Part shown: in pieces, positions 20,366 through 28,245 of the stretch | Position numbering within the stretch: position 1 is the first letter of the stretch | Layout: each line of letters starts with the position of its first letter | Assembly: GCA_963753285.1 (NCBI GenBank) | Contig: CAVWBT010000008.1 | Span: 268,762 to 332,761, forward strand | Origin: JAHEDH01 sp963753285 | GTDB lineage: Bacteria > Actinomycetota > Acidimicrobiia > Spongiisociales > ZC4RG35 | Direction: 5' to 3' | DNA: 64,000 nucleotides | Notes under the pieces: model-generated | The model's database searches: none | The model's input: the letters and a program-made list of their open reading frames with translations, nothing else | Told to the model about the DNA's origin: nothing | Position numbers and translations under genes: made by a program

Positions 20366-21037
20366 TCATACCTGACGGACATGCGTGACCGCTCCCGACG
20401 TCAAGTGCTCTCGGCCTGACGGGGTCTTCACGATGAGGGCTCCGGTGGGATCGACGTCGATGGCGTGGCCGGAGCCGTCCGGTTCCCAGGTGATGTCACG
20501 CCCGATCGTTGTGCACAGCCGCCGGTAGGTGTCGATCGGCCACCGTTCGGGTCCCGCCTCGATGAGCCGCAGCAGCGCCTCGACCCATCGCTCGGCGAGT
20601 CGGGGCCCCTCCTCGGTGCCAGGGTCGTCACGGTGCACGGCGGTGATCCCTTCCGGAGGGTCCGGCCACCAGAGGTTGAGCCCGAATCCGATCACGACGA
20701 GGCCGTCCGACGACTCGGCGAGGATCCCTCCCACTTTGGAGTCTCCGATCAGCACATCGTTCGGCCACTTCAACGAGGCGCCGTCGATCACCTCTGTGGC
20801 GGAAACCCCGGCGACAAGCGTGATCGAAGGCAAGGCCTCGGGAGCCCAACCGGGCCGGAACGCCAGCGAGGCGGCGAGTGCCCGAGGTGCGTTCTGCCAC
20901 ATCGCCCCCGAGCGACCACGGCCGGCCGACTGCCCGGTCGCGGTCACGAGGAATGGCGAGGAGTCGAAACCGCGCCGCGCCAGGTCCTGTGTGGATGGGA
21001 CGTCGCCCAGATGTCGCACTGAATACGATGTAGCCAT
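20366..21037 (-). CDS. birA: Biotin--[acetyl-CoA-carboxylase] ligase
   Basis: BirA activates biotin as biotinyl-AMP and transfers it to the lysine of the carboxyl carrier domain. The 223-residue protein is the short, class I form without the N-terminal DNA-binding domain. It has the biotin/ATP loop SAGRGRSGAMWQN, the SLKWPNDVLIG motif and KVGGILAE, then a small C-terminal domain. GGAGGT stands four bases before the ATG. It is divergent from a carboxylase beta subunit gene, and its likely substrate, the biotin carrier domain with EAMKMENEV, is encoded about 2-4 kb away; birA beside these genes is a common actinobacterial arrangement. Confidence 0.94.
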   Translation of the reverse strand: MATSYSVRHLGDVPSTQDLARRGFDSSPFLVTATGQSAGRGRSGAMWQNAPRALAASLAFRPGWAPEALPSITLVAGVSATEVIDGASLKWPNDVLIGDSKVGGILAESSDGLVVIGFGLNLWWPDPPEGITAVHRDDPGTEEGPRLAERWVEALLRLIEAGPERWPIDTYRRLCTTIGRDITWEPDGSGHAIDVDPTGALIVKTPSGREHLTSGAVTHVRQV

Positions 21038-21097
21038 TGCTACCTCCGGTGAGTCATAACGCCGAGAGAACCGGACGCGACCCTAGACAGGAGCACC

Positions 21098-22648
21098 GTG
21101 GGCACCGAGGCACGGATCGAAGAACTGAGGAGGCTGCGGGACGAGGCGCTCCACGCCGGAAGCGAACGCGCCATCGCCAGACAGCACGAGGCCGGGAAGC
21201 TCACCGCCCGGGAGCGCATCGACCTGCTGCTCGACAAGGGCTCGTTCCAGGAGGTCGACATGATGGCGCGCCATCAGGCGCGAGGGTTCGGCATCGAGAA
21301 CCAACGCCCGGCGGGTGACGCAGTCGTGACCGGCTGGGGCACTGTCGACGGTCGCACCGTGTTCGTGTTCGCCGAGGACTTCACCGTGTTCGGAGGGTCC
21401 CTGGGTCGGGCGGTCGCCGACAAGATCTGCAAGCTCCTCGACAAGGCGATGGAGGTCGGGGCGCCGGTGGTCGGACTCAAGGACTCTGGCGGCGCTCGCA
21501 TTCAGGAAGGTGTCGCGGCTCTCGACGGCTACGGTCGGATCTTCGAGCGCAACGTGCGCGCTTCCGGTGTCATCCCGCAGATCTCGGTGATCATGGGCCC
21601 CTGTGCAGGTGGCGCCGTCTACTCCCCCGCCATCACAGACTTCATCTTCCAGGTGGAAGGGACCTCTCACATGTTCATCACGGGCCCCGACGTCATCAAG
21701 ACGGTGACGGGCGAGGAGGTCTCGTTCGAGGAGTTGGGCGGAGCACACACGCACGCGTCGAAGTCGGGCGTGACTCATTTCGTGACCAAGAGCGGCGAGG
21801 ACGCGATGGAAGCAGTCCGCTACCTGCTCTCATTCCTCCCTCAGAACAACATGGAGCATCCGCCGTTCTTCGGCACGACCGACAGCCGGGATCGGATCGA
21901 AGACAGCTTGGACCAGATCATCCCCGACTCCGCCAACCAACCGTACGACATGGTCACGCTCATCGAGACCATCGTCGACGATGGGGAGTTCTTCCAGGTT
22001 CACGAGCACTTCGCAACGAACATGGTGGTCGGGTTCGCTCGCATGGACGGCCACGCCGTTGGCGTGATCGGAAATCAACCGGCCTCGATGGCAGGGACAT
22101 TGGACATCGAAGCCTCCGAGAAGGGCGCTCGGTTCGTCAGATTCTGCGACGCGTTCAACATCCCGCTCCTCACCTTCGTCGACGTGCCCGGATTCCTGCC
22201 GGGGGTCGACCAGGAGCACAACGGAATCATTCGTCACGGGGCGAAGCTGTTGTATGCCTTCTGCGAAGCGACCGTTCCCAGAATCACGGTCATCACTCGC
22301 AAGGCGTACGGAGGCGCGTACCTGGTCATGAACGCCCGCGGCATCCGAGCGGACCTCGTCTACGCATGGCCGTCTGCTGAGATCGCCGTGATGGGCGCTC
22401 AGGGGGCGGTCAACGTCATCTTCCGGCGGGAGCTGAGCGACGCCGAGGACGCCGACACCCGCAGGACCGAGCTCATCTCCGACTACGAGCGACAGTTCAA
22501 CAACCCGTACCGGGCGGCAGAACTCGGCCTGGTCGACGAGGTGATCGAGCCGAGAGAAACCAGGGTCAAGCTGATCAAGGCACTCGACATGCTCCGTACC
22601 AAGCGAGAGACCCTCGCCCCCCGCAAACACGGAAACATCCCCCTGTGA
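21098..22648 (+). CDS. Acyl-CoA carboxylase carboxyltransferase (beta) subunit
   Basis: The beta subunit transfers the carboxyl group from carboxybiotin to an acyl-CoA, most likely propionyl-CoA or acetyl-CoA. The 516-residue protein contains both crotonase-like halves: the N-terminal half with FAEDFTVFGGSLG, LKDSGGARIQEG and MGPCAGGAVYSPA, and the C-terminal half with RMDGHAVGVIGNQP, FVDVPGFLPGVDQEHNGIIRHGAKLLYA and YGGAYLVMN (quoted in parts). The GTG start has AGGAG just upstream. The alpha subunit follows 560 bp downstream on the same strand with a decayed gene between them. Substrate specificity cannot be read from the sequence alone. Confidence 0.95.
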   Translation: MGTEARIEELRRLRDEALHAGSERAIARQHEAGKLTARERIDLLLDKGSFQEVDMMARHQARGFGIENQRPAGDAVVTGWGTVDGRTVFVFAEDFTVFGGSLGRAVADKICKLLDKAMEVGAPVVGLKDSGGARIQEGVAALDGYGRIFERNVRASGVIPQISVIMGPCAGGAVYSPAITDFIFQVEGTSHMFITGPDVIKTVTGEEVSFEELGGAHTHASKSGVTHFVTKSGEDAMEAVRYLLSFLPQNNMEHPPFFGTTDSRDRIEDSLDQIIPDSANQPYDMVTLIETIVDDGEFFQVHEHFATNMVVGFARMDGHAVGVIGNQPASMAGTLDIEASEKGARFVRFCDAFNIPLLTFVDVPGFLPGVDQEHNGIIRHGAKLLYAFCEATVPRITVITRKAYGGAYLVMNARGIRADLVYAWPSAEIAVMGAQGAVNVIFRRELSDAEDADTRRTELISDYERQFNNPYRAAELGLVDEVIEPRETRVKLIKALDMLRTKRETLAPRKHGNIPL

Positions 22649-22729
22649 GCCTGGCTCGCTTCGCTCACCGCGGCGTCATGAGAGGTGAGCGTGGGTCAAA
22701 GGTGCACCGTCTTCAGACGAGTCCGTCAT

Positions 22730-23110
22730 ACCTCGCCTGCAGGCGAAGAGCATGAGTTGAATCAGGCTCCTGCGCAGGATCACGACCCGGCTGATGCGAC
22801 CTTGGAGCAATGGTCCGAACGGAAACCAGCCGGCTTTCGAGATTCGTGTGACTCGACTCCGATGCGCGGCAATGCATAACCGAGAAAGCGGGAGAAGTCC
22901 GCTGGGTGCGATCGGCTTGCACCTTCAGCGATGTTCGACAGCGACGAGACAGCAGCCCGCCGCATCTGGGCAGATCAGACCAAATCTCTCGTCCGCTCGG
23001 GAAGTCGGATGTGATCTGTACAGGTCGACCAGAGGTCGTCGAATGCAGACCAAACACGCAAGTCTGGCGGAAGTCCTGCACAGGCAAGTCGCTTACGCAT
23101 CCTCGACATG
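22730..23110 (-). pseudogene. Decayed four-helix-bundle (S23/intervening-sequence-type) protein gene
   Basis: Between the carboxylase genes the minus strand carries fragments of the small four-helix-bundle family in changing frames: DLRVW near 23060, ITSDFPS and ERFGL-like pieces near 23000, and the diagnostic stretch MRRAAVSSLSNIAEGASRSH with FSRFLGYAL at about 22865-22965, followed by NLESRLVSVRTI in yet another frame. At least two or three frame changes and internal stops separate them. Intact members are about 110-130 residues and are often found alone between genes or inside rRNA intervening sequences. The remnant explains most of the 560-bp space here. Confidence 0.72.
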
Positions 23111-23209
23111 GATTGGCAATCCCTTTCGCGACTCACGATCAGAATCGGGATCTGTCATCTGTCAACGTCATCGGGTCATCGAAGACGCCAAGGCCCAGGA
23201 ACGGCAATC

Positions 23210-24946
23210 GTGATTTCGAGCTTGTTGGTCGCGAATCGAGGCGAGATTGCGGTTCGGGTGATTCGGACAGCGAAGGAAATGGGGATCCGGACGGTCGCCG
23301 TCTACTCGGAACTCGATAGGGACGCCCTCCACGTCGAGTTGGCGGACGAGGCGTGGAACATCGGTCCCGCCCCGGCGGCCGAGTCCTATCTGAACATGGA
23401 CAGGATCATCGAGGTGGCTCGCGACTCGAAGAGCGAAGCGATCCACCCCGGCTACGGGTTCCTGGCAGAGAACGGCACCTTCGCCGAACGGGTGATGGAC
23501 GCCGGCATCGTGTGGGTCGGACCCTCGCCCGAGGCGATCCGCATCATGGGCGACAAGATCTCCAGCCGGCAGGCGGCCGCCGCGGCCGGCGCCCCGACCG
23601 TCCCCGGGACGATGGAGGCGCTCAGCACGGCGGAAGAGATCAAGACGATCGCAAGCGAGTACGGCTACCCGGTTGCGATCAAGGCTGCTCATGGCGGGGG
23701 CGGCAAAGGCCTCCGTGTGGTGTGGCGCGAGAAGGAGGTCGACGACGCACTCGAGGGAGCGCGGCGCGAGGCCAACGCCTACTTCGGCAACGCTGAGGTG
23801 TACGTCGAGAAGTACATCGAAACGCCCCGCCACGTCGAAGCCCAGATCATTCTCGACGGCCACGGCAACGCGCTGTTCCTGGGTGAGCGGGACTGTTCGG
23901 TTCAGCGCCGCCACCAGAAGCTGATCGAGGAAACCCCCTCACCGAGAATGGACGACGATCAGCGGGCGGCGCTGGGTGAGGCTGCGATCGCAGTGGCGAG
24001 GGCCTGCGACTACCAGAACGCCGGAACCGTGGAGTTCCTGCTCGCCCCGAATGGCGAGTTCTACTTCCTCGAGATGAACACTCGCCTCCAGGTCGAGCAC
24101 ACAGTGACGGAGATGGTCACGGGCGTCGACCTCGTTCGAGAGCAGCTCCGTGTCGCATCCGGCGAGCCGCTGTCGGTCACGGACGTGTCGACATACGGCC
24201 ATGCCATCGAATTCCGCATCAACGCCGAGGACCCGTTCGCCAACTTCACTCCGTCTCCAGGGACGATCACCGAGTACCGGGAGCCGAGCGGAATCGGTGT
24301 CCGGGTCGATGGATGGGTCGCTTCCGGGACGAAGGTCAGCCAGTACTACGACAACCTCGTTGCGAAGCTGATCGTCTGGGCAACCGATCGCGATCAAGCG
24401 ATCGAACGCGGGAGGAGGGCACTCGAAGAGTACGTGGTCCACGGAATCGCCACCACGATCCCGGCGCACCTCCAGGTCCTGGCGCACGAAGACTTCAGGG
24501 CGGACCGTCATCACACCAAGTGGATCGAGGACGAGGTGCGCCTGGTCGACACCGGGCCAGTGCCTTCGGAGGTCCTCCCGACCGAAGAGGACGTCGAGCG
24601 CCGTTCGATGACCGTCGAGGTCGGCGGCAAGCGCTTCAATGTGGCTTATTGGGCTCCCAGCGGAGGAACGAGTGGCGGCCCGGCGCGCCGCCGGCGCCCG
24701 AAGCTGGAGAAGTCGTCGGGGACCGGATCGGCGGACGGCATCATCCCGGCACCGATGCAGGGGACGATCGTCAAAGTGTCGGTGAAGGCGGGCGATCGAG
24801 TCGAAGCCGGAGACCCGATCTGCGTCCTCGAAGCGATGAAGATGGAGAACGAGGTGACCGCCCCGAACTCGGGTGAGGTCACCGACCTCCGAGTGCAACC
24901 CGGCGACACCGTCACCCCCGGCGAAACGATCGCGATCGTGAAGTAG
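23210..24946 (+). CDS. Acyl-CoA carboxylase biotin carboxylase/biotin carrier (alpha) subunit
   Basis: This 578-residue protein carboxylates biotin with ATP and bicarbonate and carries the biotin itself. The N-terminal biotin carboxylase domain has LLVANRGEIAVRV, the ATP-grasp glycine loop KAAHGGGGKGLRVV, YVEKYIETPRHVEAQI and EMNTRLQVEHTVTEM. A C-terminal biotinyl domain (about 510-578) has VLEAMKMENEV with the biotinylated Lys. The GTG at 23210 directly precedes ISSLLVANRG and has AGGA nine bases upstream; longer frames upstream have no coding character. With the beta subunit it forms a propionyl/acetyl-CoA carboxylase. The stop codon is followed at once by GATGACA heptamers. Confidence 0.95.
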   Translation: MISSLLVANRGEIAVRVIRTAKEMGIRTVAVYSELDRDALHVELADEAWNIGPAPAAESYLNMDRIIEVARDSKSEAIHPGYGFLAENGTFAERVMDAGIVWVGPSPEAIRIMGDKISSRQAAAAAGAPTVPGTMEALSTAEEIKTIASEYGYPVAIKAAHGGGGKGLRVVWREKEVDDALEGARREANAYFGNAEVYVEKYIETPRHVEAQIILDGHGNALFLGERDCSVQRRHQKLIEETPSPRMDDDQRAALGEAAIAVARACDYQNAGTVEFLLAPNGEFYFLEMNTRLQVEHTVTEMVTGVDLVREQLRVASGEPLSVTDVSTYGHAIEFRINAEDPFANFTPSPGTITEYREPSGIGVRVDGWVASGTKVSQYYDNLVAKLIVWATDRDQAIERGRRALEEYVVHGIATTIPAHLQVLAHEDFRADRHHTKWIEDEVRLVDTGPVPSEVLPTEEDVERRSMTVEVGGKRFNVAYWAPSGGTSGGPARRRRPKLEKSSGTGSADGIIPAPMQGTIVKVSVKAGDRVEAGDPICVLEAMKMENEVTAPNSGEVTDLRVQPGDTVTPGETIAIVK

Positions 24947-24950
24947 ATGA

Positions 24951-24992
24951 CAGATGACAGTCCATAGATGACAGTCTGATCTGAGTCGCTGT
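24951..24992. repeat. GATGACA heptamer repeats after the carboxylase alpha gene
   Basis: Three to four imperfect copies of the heptamer GATGACA begin four bases after the carboxylase stop codon. The same unit recurs on the other side of the nearby hairpin (25079-25106, reverse orientation) and at 55388-55459 and 58008-58031. Confidence 0.75.
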
Positions 24993-25051
24993 GTGTCGGA
25001 GCGACCGAGATACGAATCTTGGAACGGCTCTGCATCGGCCCTGGAGACCAC

Positions 25052-25078
25052 TGAACCCGGGGTCGAATCCCGGGTTCA
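25052..25078. terminator. Perfect hairpin between convergent genes
   Basis: TGAACCCGGG, a 7-base loop GTCGAAT, then CCCGGGTTCA make a perfect 10-bp stem. It lies between the carboxylase gene and the oppositely oriented small membrane protein/quinone reductase genes. There is no T-tract, so it is at best a factor-assisted or bidirectional terminator. The loop resembles a tRNA T-loop, but no matching acceptor or anticodon arms exist. Confidence 0.5.
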
Positions 25079-25106
25079 TCTGTCATCTGTCATCTGTCAT
25101 CTGTCA
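25079..25106. repeat. TGTCATC heptamer repeats (reverse GATGACA)
   Basis: Four tandem copies of the heptamer TCATCTG, the reverse complement of the GATGACA unit, directly abut the 25052-25078 hairpin and run into the stop codon of the 30-residue membrane protein on the minus strand. Confidence 0.75.
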
Positions 25107-25196
25107 CGTGACGCCGAGGAGGAACCAGAGGCCGGCGGCGAGGAGGATGACGATGGCGCAGATCGCAGAGAGGATCAGCAGGGTCGAGGTCTTCAT
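25104..25196 (-). CDS. 30-residue single-helix membrane protein
   Basis: The peptide starts MKTSTLLILSAICAIVILLA and ends AGLWFLLGVT: almost entirely one transmembrane helix with a short N-terminal tail containing Lys. Its ATG overlaps the stop of the quinone reductase gene as ATGA, the coupling pattern used throughout this genome, which is the main reason to believe it. The stop codon lies in the first heptamer repeat. Function unknown; a membrane anchor or small partner of the reductase is a guess. Confidence 0.6.
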   Translation of the reverse strand: MKTSTLLILSAICAIVILLAAGLWFLLGVT

Positions 25197-26539
25197 TCTG
25201 CGGCGTCGGTGATCGACTCGGACAGGGACGGGTGCACGAGGATCGTCTCGATCAGTTGCTCCGCTCGGACGTCCACCTGGACTGCGAGCGCCAGGATGCC
25301 GATCAGTTCGGAGGCCCGGTGGCCGACGATCGTCCCACCCAGCACGACTCCGGTTGCGGGGTCCGAGACCACTTTCACGAACCCGCCCTGGTAACCCTGA
25401 AGCACACCACGAGCGTTCGCTGCGAACGGAACCTTCGTCGTACGCACCTTGCGCCCTTCTTGCGCCGCCTGGACCTCCTCGAGTCCGACCGATGCGATCT
25501 CCGGCTCGGTGAACACGGCCTGAGTGACCTTCGAATAGTCGATCGGGCGGACGGGAAGCCCGACGAGATGCTGTGCGATCTTCTTGCCCTGCATCGACGC
25601 CACGGAGGACAAAGGCATCTGCCCCGTGCAGTCTCCGGCCGCATAGATGTGCGGCTGCGATGTCATCTGGAACTCGTCGACGGTGATGTAGCCGTGATCG
25701 TGTTCGACTCCTGCGGCCCCGAGACCGATATCCGCGGTGAGCGGCACCGAGCCGATCGCGAGCAGGGCGTGTGACCCCCGGACGATGCGACCGTCGTCAC
25801 AGATCACTTCGATCCCGTCGTCGACGCGGTTGATTCCCTCCGCCCGAGCCCCGATCACGAGTTTGACACCTCGATCGATGAAATCCGCCTCCAACACGGC
25901 CGCCACCTCGGGGTCGCGGTGAGGCAGGATCTGCTGGCGGCTCACGACGAGCGTCACCTTTGATCCCAGGCTTCCGAAGATGTGCACGAACTCGACGCCC
26001 GTGACTCCCGAGCCGATCACGACCATGTGGTCGGGAATGACCGGCAGGTCGTAGGCGTCTCTCGTGGTGAGGATCCGCTCACCATCGATGTCGGCCCACG
26101 GGGGGACGCGAGGGGACGACCCGGTGGAGATCAAGGCGCTGTCGAACTCGATTCGGCTGGTCCCCGTCTCTGTCTCGACCTCGGCGGTGTTCGGCCCCAC
26201 GAATCTCCCGGTGCCTCGGACGATGTCGACCGACTGGGAGGCGAGCAGCTGATTCCACGAGGACGTGATGTCCTCGGAGATCTTGGAAATCCGGGCGGCC
26301 AGGTGTTGTGGATCCACCTGGCCCGGCTCGGCGACCAGCCCGAGCTTGGCGGCATTCCTGATCGAATCGATCCGGACGGCGGTGGCGGTCATGGTCTTTG
26401 AGGGAATGCAGTCCCACAGATGTGCTGCACCCCCCACGATCGACTTCTCGACGAGCGTCACCCGGCAGCCACGGGCAGCGGCCGTGGTCGCTGCAGCCGT
26501 ACCGGCAGGACCGCCACCGATGATCAAGAGATGTTTCAT
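25193..26539 (-). CDS. LpdA-like NAD(P)H-quinone dehydrogenase (flavoprotein disulfide reductase family)
   Basis: A 448-residue FAD protein of the pyridine nucleotide-disulfide oxidoreductase family: FAD motif IIGGGPAGTAAA, NAD(P) motif VIGSGVTGVEF, second FAD motif IYAAGDCTG, and the dimerisation domain with HPSLSESITDAA. The redox-active disulfide CxxxxC of lipoamide dehydrogenase is broken: the motif reads GGAAHLWDCIPSK, with only the second Cys. That excludes normal dihydrolipoyl dehydrogenase activity and fits the actinobacterial LpdA group (Rv3303c), which reduces quinones. The ATG at 26539 is the family start. It is followed by a coupled 30-residue membrane peptide. Confidence 0.88.
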   Translation of the reverse strand: MKHLLIIGGGPAGTAAATTAAARGCRVTLVEKSIVGGAAHLWDCIPSKTMTATAVRIDSIRNAAKLGLVAEPGQVDPQHLAARISKISEDITSSWNQLLASQSVDIVRGTGRFVGPNTAEVETETGTSRIEFDSALISTGSSPRVPPWADIDGERILTTRDAYDLPVIPDHMVVIGSGVTGVEFVHIFGSLGSKVTLVVSRQQILPHRDPEVAAVLEADFIDRGVKLVIGARAEGINRVDDGIEVICDDGRIVRGSHALLAIGSVPLTADIGLGAAGVEHDHGYITVDEFQMTSQPHIYAAGDCTGQMPLSSVASMQGKKIAQHLVGLPVRPIDYSKVTQAVFTEPEIASVGLEEVQAAQEGRKVRTTKVPFAANARGVLQGYQGGFVKVVSDPATGVVLGGTIVGHRASELIGILALAVQVDVRAEQLIETILVHPSLSESITDAAE

Positions 26540-26563
26540 CGTCGACGAGGGTAACTGGAAACG

Positions 26564-28126
26564 TCAGGAGGGTCGGTGGACCCCGAACACTCGGCGAAGT
26601 GCATCGGAGACCTCGCCCACCGTCGCCCCGATCGACAGCGCGTCCTTCATCAGCGGGAGGAGATTGTCCGAGCCGTGCGCAGCTGCCTCGATCCGGTCGA
26701 GAGACGAAACGACGGCATCTTCGTCACGTGACGATCGCCAGGTTCGGAGCCGGTCGACCTGCGATCGCTCCAGCGCCGGATCGACCGACAGGACGGGAAT
26801 CGGAGGCTCGGTGTCCAGTGCGTACTTGTTGACACCGACGACGACGCTTTCGCCGGATTCCTGACCTCTCGCCTCGGCATAGGCAGCGTCCTCGATCGCA
26901 TGCTGCATGAACCCCTCCTCGATCGCCCGCACGGCACCGCCGAGGTGCTCGACCCGGTCGAACAGCTCGGTGGCCTTCACCTCGAGTTCGTCGGTGAGGG
27001 CCTCGATGAAGTACGAGCCCGCGAAGGGGTCGACCGTGTCGGTCATCCCGGACTCGTTCGCGAGGATCTGCTGGGTTCGGAGTGCGATGGTCGCGGATTC
27101 GTCGGTCGGCAGCCCCAGCGCCTCGTCATAGGAGTTGGTGTGGAGCGACTGGGTTCCTCCCAGAACCGCCGACATGGCCTGCACGGTCGTTCTGACGATG
27201 TTGTTGAGCGGCTGCTGAGCAGTGAGCGTCGACCCTGCGGTCTGGGTGTGGAATCGCATCACGTGGGACTTCGGATCTCGTGCCCCGACGACATCGCGCA
27301 TCAATCTGGCCCACATCCGGCGGGCGGCCCTGAACTTGGCGACCTCCTCGAAGAAGTGGTTGTGAGCGTTCCAGAAGAAGGAGAGTCGAGGGGCGAAGGT
27401 GTCGGGATCGAGGCCCGCTTCGGTCGCCGCCCGGACGTAGGCGATGCCATTGGCGATCGTGAACGCGAGTTCCTGTGCGGCAGTCGCGCCCGCCTCGCGG
27501 ATGTGGTAACCGGAGATGGAGATCGTGTTGAAGTTCGGGAGCACCTCGGCGGCGTATTCGAACACGTCGGTGACGAGGCGCATCGACGGTGCCGGCGGAT
27601 AGATGTAGGTACCCCTGGCGACGTACTCCTTGAGGATGTCGTTCTGGATCGTTCCCCTGATCTGGGAGGAATCCACCCCCTGCTCTTCGGCGACCAGTTG
27701 ATACAGGAGCAGGAGAATCGCACCGGTCGAATTGATCGTCATAGACGTCGACACGTCGGCGAGGGGGATCTCGGAGAACAGCCTCCGCATGTCGTCGATC
27801 GAGTCGATGGCGACACCCACCTTGCCGACCTCACCGGCGGCGAGGTCGGCATCGGAGTCGAGACCCATCTGGGTGGGAAGGTCGAACGCCACCGAGAGTC
27901 CAGTCTGTCCGGCGGCCAGGAGTGATCGAAAACGAGCGTTCGTCTCTTCGGCGGTCCCGAAGCCTGCGTATTGGCGCATGGTCCATGGCCTGCCCCGGTA
28001 CATCGTGGGATAGATCCCTCGTGTGTACGGATAGCTGCCGGGTACCCCGATCCGATCGAAGTCGGCGGGGTGGTCGTAGACGACGTCGATCTCGATGTCG
28101 GAGCTGGTTCGTCGGTTATCGCTCAC
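26564..28126 (-). CDS. Acyl-CoA (methylmalonyl-CoA-type) mutase large subunit
   Basis: A 520-residue TIM-barrel mutase subunit using adenosylcobalamin. Landmarks: YTRGIYPTMYRGRPWTMRQY, GQTGLSVAFDLPTQMG, IQNDILKEYVARGTYIYPP, and ISISGYHIREAGATAAQE. It ends without the C-terminal B12-binding domain, so a separate small subunit is needed, and none is in the window. The Tyr in RQYAGF is the residue seen in methylmalonyl-CoA mutases, where isobutyryl-CoA mutases have Phe; this favours methylmalonyl-CoA. It fits with the nearby carboxylase as a propionyl-CoA to succinyl-CoA route. The GTG at 28126, with GAGG upstream, replaces a longer frame whose first residues look non-coding. Confidence 0.9.
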   Translation of the reverse strand: MSDNRRTSSDIEIDVVYDHPADFDRIGVPGSYPYTRGIYPTMYRGRPWTMRQYAGFGTAEETNARFRSLLAAGQTGLSVAFDLPTQMGLDSDADLAAGEVGKVGVAIDSIDDMRRLFSEIPLADVSTSMTINSTGAILLLLYQLVAEEQGVDSSQIRGTIQNDILKEYVARGTYIYPPAPSMRLVTDVFEYAAEVLPNFNTISISGYHIREAGATAAQELAFTIANGIAYVRAATEAGLDPDTFAPRLSFFWNAHNHFFEEVAKFRAARRMWARLMRDVVGARDPKSHVMRFHTQTAGSTLTAQQPLNNIVRTTVQAMSAVLGGTQSLHTNSYDEALGLPTDESATIALRTQQILANESGMTDTVDPFAGSYFIEALTDELEVKATELFDRVEHLGGAVRAIEEGFMQHAIEDAAYAEARGQESGESVVVGVNKYALDTEPPIPVLSVDPALERSQVDRLRTWRSSRDEDAVVSSLDRIEAAAHGSDNLLPLMKDALSIGATVGEVSDALRRVFGVHRPS

Positions 28127-28245
28127 GATCGGGTAACCTCTCGGTGTCTGGGGGAAGCGTACCCACCACCGTGCCGCTCCCCTGCCGAGACCGACACCGA
28201 TCGGACCCACGGAACCTCCCGCCACTCACGGAACGTCGAACATCC

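Noticed and set aside
25040..25085. Possible tRNA (GGTCGAATCC loop)
   Set aside because: The T-loop-like sequence is the loop of a perfect 10-bp hairpin; no acceptor, D or anticodon arm can be built around it.
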